The notes beneath the pieces are model-generated. The model was not told the DNA's origin, did no database searches, and saw only the letters and a program-made list of their open reading frames with translations. Below, piece after piece: positions 13,015-17,999 of a stretch of DNA of 17,999 nucleotides. The stretch spans positions 1 to 17,999 of the forward strand of contig JBKPDM010000026.1 of assembly GCA_046727895.1 (NCBI GenBank), in the 5' to 3' direction. The DNA is from DATAOG01 sp046727895. Lineage in GTDB: Bacteria; Pseudomonadota; Alphaproteobacteria; Geminicoccales; Geminicoccaceae. A program made the position numbers and the translations under genes. Position 1 is the stretch's first letter; the number at the start of each line of letters is the position of its first letter.

Positions 13015-15288
13015 ATGTCCGATCCGCTGCGAGACGCTGCGCTCGACTACCATCGTCAGCCGCGCGCGGGCAAGCTTGCGGTGGTGGCGACCAAGCCGCT
13101 GGCGAATCAGCGCGATCTGGCGCTCGCCTACTCGCCGGGCGTCGCTGCCGCCTCTGAGCTCATTGTCGAGAACCCGGCCGAGGCCGCGGCGCTTACCGCC
13201 CGCGGCAATCTGGTCGCCGTGATCACCAATGGCACGGCCGTCCTTGGCCTCGGCGCGATCGGGCCGCTCGCCGCCAAGCCGGTGATGGAAGGCAAGGCGG
13301 TGCTGTTCAAGAAGTTCGCCGACATCGACGCGTTCGACATCGAAATCGACGAGCGCGACCCGGACAAGCTGGTCGAGATCATCGCGGCCCTGGAGCCGAC
13401 CTTCGGCGCCATCAATCTCGAGGACATCAAGGCGCCGGAATGCTTCGAGGTCGAGACCAGGCTGCGCGAGCGGATGCGGATTCCGGTATTCCACGACGAC
13501 CAGCACGGCACCGCGATCATCGTCGCCGCCGCAGTGCTGAACGGGCTCCATCTGGTCGACAAGACGCTGGGCGAAGTCCGCCTCACGGCCTGTGGCGCAG
13601 GCGCTGCCGCGCTCGCCTGTCTGGACCTCCTCGTGGCACTCGGCCTCCGGCGCGAGAACGTGCTGGTGGTCGACATCGAGGGCGTGGTCTACGCCGGTCG
13701 CACGGCGCTCATGGATCCCTACAAGGCGCGCTATGCGCGGACGACCTCGAAGCGCACGCTGGCCGAGGCGATCGAGGGGGCGGACGTGTTTCTCGGTCTC
13801 TCGGCGCCACGCCTGGTGAGCCAGGCGATGGTCAGGACCATGGCCGAGCGGCCGCTGATCCTGGCTCTTGCCAATCCGGTCCCGGAGATCGACCCGGACG
13901 AGGCGCGCGCCGCGCGGCCAGATGCCATCATCGCCACCGGCCGCAGCGACTTCCCGAACCAGGTCAACAACGTCATCGGCTTTCCCTTCATCTTTCGCGG
14001 CGCATTGGACGTCGGCGCGACCACCATCAATCAGGAGATGAAGATTGCCTGCGCGGAGGCGATCGCCCAGCTGGCACGGACCAGCGCGCCGGAGACCGTA
14101 GCGGCGGCCTACGGACTGAGCAATCTGACGTTCGGACCGGACTGCATCATTCCGAAGCCGTTCGATCCCAGGCTCGCGGTGGAACTGCCGATCGCGATCG
14201 CGAGGGCGGCAATGGCGAGCGGCGTGGCGACCAGGCCGATCGCCGACTTCAAGAGCTACCGCGAACGGCTCTCCCAGTTCGTGTTCCGCTCGGGCCTGAC
14301 GATGAAGCCGATTTTCGATCGTGCGCGCGAACGGTCGACGCGTGTGGTGTTCGCCGATGGGGAGGAGCCGCGGGTCCTGCGCGCCGTGCAGGTCCTGATC
14401 GAGGAGGGTCTGGCGCGGCCGATTCTGATCGGGCGACCGGACGTGGTCCGAGCGCGGATCGAGCGCCTCGATCTGACCTTGCCCCTTGAGAAAGGTGTCG
14501 AGCTCTGCAATCCGGAGAGTGATCCGCGCTATGACGACTACGTCGCCCACTACCTCAAGGGCATGGGCCGGCACGGCGTGACGCCCGACGCCGCCCGAGA
14601 AATCGTGCGCACCCGCACGACCGTGATCGGTGCGATCATGGTCGATCGCGGCGAAGCCGATGCCCTGATCGCCGGCCCGACCGGTCGTTTCCAGAGCCAC
14701 CTTCGCCATATCCATCAGGTGCTCGGTCTGCGTCCGGAAGTCCACGACTCCTCGACCCTTCATCTCCTCGTTCTCGAGCGCGGCTCGCTGTTCCTCGCCG
14801 ACACCTATGTCAGCATCGATCTGCCGGCGGAAGAGGTGGCGGAAACGACGCTGTTGGCCGCGGAGATGGTGCGCCGCTTCGGCATCACGCCCAAGGTGGC
14901 GCTGCTTTCGCATTCCAACTTCGGCAGCCTCGAGTCGGCGAGCGCGCGCAAGATGCGGCGCGCCCTGGCCATGATCCGGGAGCAGGCTCCGGATCTGGAG
15001 ATCGATGGCGAGATGCACGCGGATGCAGCGCTCTCGGCGGCGATCCGCGCCCGCATTCTGCCCGACTCGACCTTGAGCGGCGAAGCGAACCTGCTGATTT
15101 TCCCCAATCTCGATGCCGCCAACATCGCTTTCAACCTCTTGAAGGAGGTGACCCATTCGGTCGCCGTCGGGCCGATCCTGATCGGACCCGCGAAGCCGGC
15201 GCACGTCCTGACATCGTCGGTGACCGCGCGCGGCATCGTCAATCTCTCGGCGCTCGCCGCCGTCGACGCCCTGGCCAAGCTGGGCTGA
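13015..15288 (+). CDS. maeB: NADP-dependent malic enzyme with C-terminal phosphotransacetylase-like domain
   Basis: Decarboxylates malate to pyruvate while making NADPH. The 757-residue product has the MaeB two-part layout. Residues about 1-425 are the malic enzyme, with AYSPGVA (38-44), the catalytic-Lys stretch EGKAVLFKKFADIDAFDIE (92-110), NLEDIKAPECFE with metal-binding acids (134-145), FHDDQHGTAI (159-168) and a dinucleotide-binding GAGAAA (194-199). Residues about 430-757 are a PTA-like domain, which in MaeB is regulatory (acetyl-CoA binding) rather than a working transacetylase. ATG 13015 has GGGGAA 8 bases upstream; the TTG at 13000 lies on or before that ribosome site. mgtE follows after 7 bases, suggesting one transcript. 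Confidence 0.96.
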   Translation: MSDPLRDAALDYHRQPRAGKLAVVATKPLANQRDLALAYSPGVAAASELIVENPAEAAALTARGNLVAVITNGTAVLGLGAIGPLAAKPVMEGKAVLFKKFADIDAFDIEIDERDPDKLVEIIAALEPTFGAINLEDIKAPECFEVETRLRERMRIPVFHDDQHGTAIIVAAAVLNGLHLVDKTLGEVRLTACGAGAAALACLDLLVALGLRRENVLVVDIEGVVYAGRTALMDPYKARYARTTSKRTLAEAIEGADVFLGLSAPRLVSQAMVRTMAERPLILALANPVPEIDPDEARAARPDAIIATGRSDFPNQVNNVIGFPFIFRGALDVGATTINQEMKIACAEAIAQLARTSAPETVAAAYGLSNLTFGPDCIIPKPFDPRLAVELPIAIARAAMASGVATRPIADFKSYRERLSQFVFRSGLTMKPIFDRARERSTRVVFADGEEPRVLRAVQVLIEEGLARPILIGRPDVVRARIERLDLTLPLEKGVELCNPESDPRYDDYVAHYLKGMGRHGVTPDAAREIVRTRTTVIGAIMVDRGEADALIAGPTGRFQSHLRHIHQVLGLRPEVHDSSTLHLLVLERGSLFLADTYVSIDLPAEEVAETTLLAAEMVRRFGITPKVALLSHSNFGSLESASARKMRRALAMIREQAPDLEIDGEMHADAALSAAIRARILPDSTLSGEANLLIFPNLDAANIAFNLLKEVTHSVAVGPILIGPAKPAHVLTSSVTARGIVNLSALAAVDALAKLG

Positions 15289-15295
15289 GCGCGTC

Positions 15296-16684
15296 GTGAC
15301 CGACCTCGAAGCCGCGACCGAGCTGCTGCCTGAGCCCGAGGGTCAGGTCGAACTTACTGACGAGCTGATTCGGTCGGTCCGGGACGCACTCCATGCGCAG
15401 GAGGCAGAAAGGGCGGCCGAGCTGGCGCGGCCGCTCCATGTCGCTGATCAGGCCGACCTTCTGGAGCAGCTCGGCCGCGAAGAGCGAGCGGCGCTGATCG
15501 GCAAGCTGAAGCCCGGGCTCGACCCCGAGATCCTGACCCATCTCGACGAGGACCTTCGCGCCGAGGTGCTCGATCTGCTCGGCCGCGAGGAAGCCGGAGC
15601 GGCGATTGCGCAGCTCGATACCGACGACGCGATCGATGTCCTGAGCGATCTGGACGAGGCCGAGCAGATTGCGCTGCTCGAAACCCTGCCGATGCCCGAG
15701 CGCGCCGCTGTCGAGGAAGGGCTCCACTATCCGGAGGACAGCGCCGGTCGCCTGATGCAGCGGGAGCTCGTCGCGGCGCCGGAATTCTGGACGGTCGGCC
15801 AGACCATCGACTACCTGCGCGCCAATCCCAATCTTCCGGACGACTTCTACGACATCTACATCATCAATCCACGCTTCGAGCCCGTGGGATCAATCCCGTT
15901 GAGCAAGGTGCTGCGCGCCAAGCGTGGCGTGTTGCTGACCGAGCTCAAGCTGAAGGAGCTGCACCTGATTCCGGTCGAAATGGACCAGGAAGAGGTCGGC
16001 TATCAGTTTCGCAAGTATGGTTTGGTCTCGGCGCCGGTCGTGAGCCAGGCCGGACGCCTCCTCGGCGTCATCACGGTCGACGACGTGGTGCACGTGATCG
16101 AGGAGGAAGCCGAGGAGGACATCCTGAAGCTGGGCGGCGTCCAGGAAACCGACATCTTCGCCCCGCCTCTGCGAACGGGACTTCGCCGCTTCCCCTGGCT
16201 GTTGATCAACCTCGCCACCGCGATCCTGGCGTCGATGGTGATCGCGCTGTTCGAAAGGGCGATCCAGCAGGTGGTGGCGCTCGCCGTGCTCATGCCGATC
16301 GTGGCGTCGATGGGCGGCAATGGCGGCACGCAAACCGTCACGATCGTGGTCCGGGCGCTGGCCACGCGCGAGATCACTCCAGCGAACGCGCTCCGTGTGC
16401 TGGGCAAGGAGTTCCTGGTCGGCGGCTTCAACGGTTTACTGTTCCTTGCCGTCGGCGTGCTCCTCGCGGTTGTCTGGTTCGGCAACCCGCTCCTCGGCGC
16501 GCTGTTCGGCGCGGCACTGTTGATCAACCTGATTTTCGCCGGCCTCGCCGGGGTCGCGATCCCGGTCGTGTTCGAGCGCTTTGGCGTCGATCCGGCGGTC
16601 GCCTCAGGGGTGTTCCTGACGACGGTCACCGATGTGGTCGGGTTTTTCTCCTTCCTCGGACTGGCCACGCTGTTTCTACTGTAG
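15296..16684 (+). CDS. mgtE: MgtE-family magnesium transporter
   Basis: An inner-membrane Mg2+ channel gated by cytoplasmic Mg2+. The 462-residue product has the full family layout. An acidic helical N domain of Leu-rich repeats covers about 20-140, a CBS pair about 150-275 (DDFYDIYIINP and GRLLGVITVDDVV), a connecting helix rich in Glu follows, and then five membrane segments from about 300. The pore signature PIVASMGGNGGTQT is in the second segment. The Mg2+-binding Asp of the last segment (TDVVGFF, about D446) is present. It starts with GTG 15296, 7 bases after the maeB stop; ivd follows after 8 bases. Translation coupling to maeB is likely. Confidence 0.95.
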   Translation: MTDLEAATELLPEPEGQVELTDELIRSVRDALHAQEAERAAELARPLHVADQADLLEQLGREERAALIGKLKPGLDPEILTHLDEDLRAEVLDLLGREEAGAAIAQLDTDDAIDVLSDLDEAEQIALLETLPMPERAAVEEGLHYPEDSAGRLMQRELVAAPEFWTVGQTIDYLRANPNLPDDFYDIYIINPRFEPVGSIPLSKVLRAKRGVLLTELKLKELHLIPVEMDQEEVGYQFRKYGLVSAPVVSQAGRLLGVITVDDVVHVIEEEAEEDILKLGGVQETDIFAPPLRTGLRRFPWLLINLATAILASMVIALFERAIQQVVALAVLMPIVASMGGNGGTQTVTIVVRALATREITPANALRVLGKEFLVGGFNGLLFLAVGVLLAVVWFGNPLLGALFGAALLINLIFAGLAGVAIPVVFERFGVDPAVASGVFLTTVTDVVGFFSFLGLATLFLL

Positions 16685-16692
16685 GTAGTGTC

Positions 16693-17865
16693 ATGGCTCA
16701 GTTCACCTGCCCGTCCCTGAACTTCGATCTCGGTGAGACCGCCGAGATGATCCGCAACACGGTGAGCAGCTTCGCGCAGAGCGAGATCGCGCCCCGCGCC
16801 GAAGCGATCGACCGCAGCAACGAGTTTCCGCGCGATCTGTGGCCGCGGCTTGGCGAGCTCGGGCTGCTTGGGATCACGGTCGATGAAGAGTACGGCGGCG
16901 CCGGGCTCGGCTACACCGAGCATGTTCTGGCGATGGAAGAAATTTCGCGCGCATCGGCTTCAGTAGGCTTGAGTTACGGCGCGCATTCAAACCTCTGTGT
17001 GAACCAGATTCGCCTGCATGGCACGGGCGAGCAGAAGCAACGCTACCTGCCGAAGCTGATCAGCGGCGAGCATGTCGGGGCGCTCGCGATGAGCGAGCCC
17101 GGCGCCGGCTCGGACGTGGTCGGGATGCGCACCCGGGCGGAGAAGCGCAATGACCGCTACGTCCTGAACGGCTCCAAAATGTGGATCACCAACGGCCCCG
17201 AAGCCGAGGTGCTGGTGGTCTACGCCAAGACCGACCCGGGCGCCGGCGCGCGCGGCATCACCGCCTTTCTGATCGAGAAGGGCATGCCGGGCTTTCGGAC
17301 CGCGCCGAAGCTCGACAAGCTCGGCATGCGTGGCTCGGACACCTGCGAGCTGATCTTCGAGGATTGCGAGGTGCCGGCGGAGAATGTGCTGGGCAAGGTG
17401 GGCGGCGGGGTGCGGGTGCTCATGGGCGGCCTTGACTACGAGCGTCTGGTGCTCGCGGGCGGACCCTTGGGGATCATGCAGGCGTGTCTGGACGTCACGC
17501 TGCCGTACATGCACGACCGGCGCCAGTTCGGCCGGCCGATCGGTACCTTCCAGCTGATGCAGGGCAAGCTCGCCGACATGTACACGACCATGAACGCCTG
17601 CAAGGCGTATGTGTACTTCACCGCGCGGGCGTGCGACCGCGGCGAGACCACCCGCCAGGACGCGGCCGGCTGCCTGCTCTACGCTGCGGAAAAGGCAACC
17701 TGGATGGCGCTCGAGGCCGTGCAGACGCTCGGCGCCAACGGCTACATCAACGACTACCCGACCGGACGGCTGCTGCGCGACGCCAAGCTCTACGAGATCG
17801 GCGCCGGTACCAGCGAGATCCGCCGCATGCTGATCGGCCGCGAGCTGTTCGAGGCAACCGCGTGA
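16693..17865 (+). CDS. ivd: Isovaleryl-CoA dehydrogenase
   Basis: A flavoprotein that oxidises isovaleryl-CoA to 3-methylcrotonyl-CoA in leucine breakdown. The 390-residue product has the acyl-CoA dehydrogenase layout. The IVD-type substrate segment SVGLSYGAHSNLCVNQI is at about 90-106, the FAD-contact motifs ALAMSEPGAGSD (130-141) and MWITNG (163-168) are present, and the C-terminal YEIGAGTSEIRRMLIGREL is intact. The base sits in GLDYERLVLAGGPLGIMQ as Glu250, the placement characteristic of isovaleryl-CoA dehydrogenases rather than short- or medium-chain enzymes. It starts 8 bases after the mgtE stop. Partners of the leucine pathway (methylcrotonyl-CoA carboxylase, HMG-CoA lyase) are not in the window; they often lie next to ivd and may follow beyond 17999. 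Confidence 0.94.
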   Translation: MAQFTCPSLNFDLGETAEMIRNTVSSFAQSEIAPRAEAIDRSNEFPRDLWPRLGELGLLGITVDEEYGGAGLGYTEHVLAMEEISRASASVGLSYGAHSNLCVNQIRLHGTGEQKQRYLPKLISGEHVGALAMSEPGAGSDVVGMRTRAEKRNDRYVLNGSKMWITNGPEAEVLVVYAKTDPGAGARGITAFLIEKGMPGFRTAPKLDKLGMRGSDTCELIFEDCEVPAENVLGKVGGGVRVLMGGLDYERLVLAGGPLGIMQACLDVTLPYMHDRRQFGRPIGTFQLMQGKLADMYTTMNACKAYVYFTARACDRGETTRQDAAGCLLYAAEKATWMALEAVQTLGANGYINDYPTGRLLRDAKLYEIGAGTSEIRRMLIGRELFEATA

Positions 17866-17999
17866 TCGACCACCTGCCGCTGCGCATCGCGGGATCCAGG
17901 CTTTGACGTGCAGAGTCTCGGCGGTCACGTCCGCTCAGTCCCGCGCCCCGCCGGGGCGGTGTAGGATGGGTCGCGGGCGACGGGCAGGGCGTGTATAGT
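17866..17999. other. Intergenic tail after ivd with GC hairpin
   Basis: No gene of useful length starts here; a GTG overlapping the ivd end leads to a stop after 14 codons. A hairpin CGCCCC-GCC-GGGGCG (about 17943-17957) is present without a T-run. The last six bases, TATAGT, resemble a -10 box but lack a matching -35, and the downstream gene is outside the window. Confidence 0.4.

Noticed and set aside
12898..15204. Very long minus-strand open frame (768 codons) opposite maeB
   Set aside because: It is fully antisense to a clear MaeB protein, and its product is a low-complexity Arg/His/Asp-rich sequence typical of the antisense frame of GC-rich genes.
17903..17999. TTGACG at 17903 and TATAGT at the right edge as promoter elements
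   Set aside because: They are about 85 bases apart and neither has a correctly spaced partner within the window.

Overview
The window is a GC-rich, densely packed chromosomal segment that looks like ordinary housekeeping DNA of an alphaproteobacterium, most likely a Rhodospirillales-type lineage. The evidence is the gene content: MaeB-type malic enzyme with a PTA tail, isovaleryl-CoA dehydrogenase, fused Nnr, short NadK, and a lipoprotein OmpA of the kind common there. GTG and TTG starts are also frequent. The lineage is inference from gene families. I see no phage, insertion sequence, CRISPR array or other clear mobile element.

Layout. 1-2541: apt (+) converges on nadK (-), which diverges from moaA (+). 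2538-5284, all minus strand: a signal-peptide/OmpA-domain envelope protein broken by a frameshift; a receiver-Hpt protein whose receiver has lost its phospho-acceptor Asp; and psuG, a pseudouridine-5'-phosphate glycosidase with no kinase partner in view. 5375-7292 (+): a TerB-like protein and the bifunctional NAD(P)HX repair enzyme. 7293-7744: about 450 bases with no convincing gene. 7745-10943 (+): a large PAS-GGDEF-EAL cyclic-di-GMP protein, also broken by a frameshift, inside the GGDEF domain. 11001-12753: an exported pentapeptide-repeat protein (-), acylphosphatase (+) and lipB (-). 12805-12891: tRNA-Leu(GAG). 13015-17865 (+): maeB, mgtE and ivd with gaps of 7 and 8 bases, almost certainly one transcript. 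17866-17999: an intergenic tail with a GC hairpin.

How the genes relate. Most are independent housekeeping functions: adenine and pseudouridine salvage, NADP synthesis and NAD(P)HX repair, molybdopterin synthesis, lipoylation, malate-to-pyruvate flux, Mg2+ uptake and leucine breakdown. The regulatory content is the receiver-Hpt protein and the cyclic-di-GMP protein. The points most worth checking are the degenerate receiver joined to an intact Hpt, and the two frameshifts. In both frameshifted genes the conserved family sequence continues in another frame, which suggests sequence errors or recent mutations rather than separate genes. I did not find a clearly new multi-gene system.
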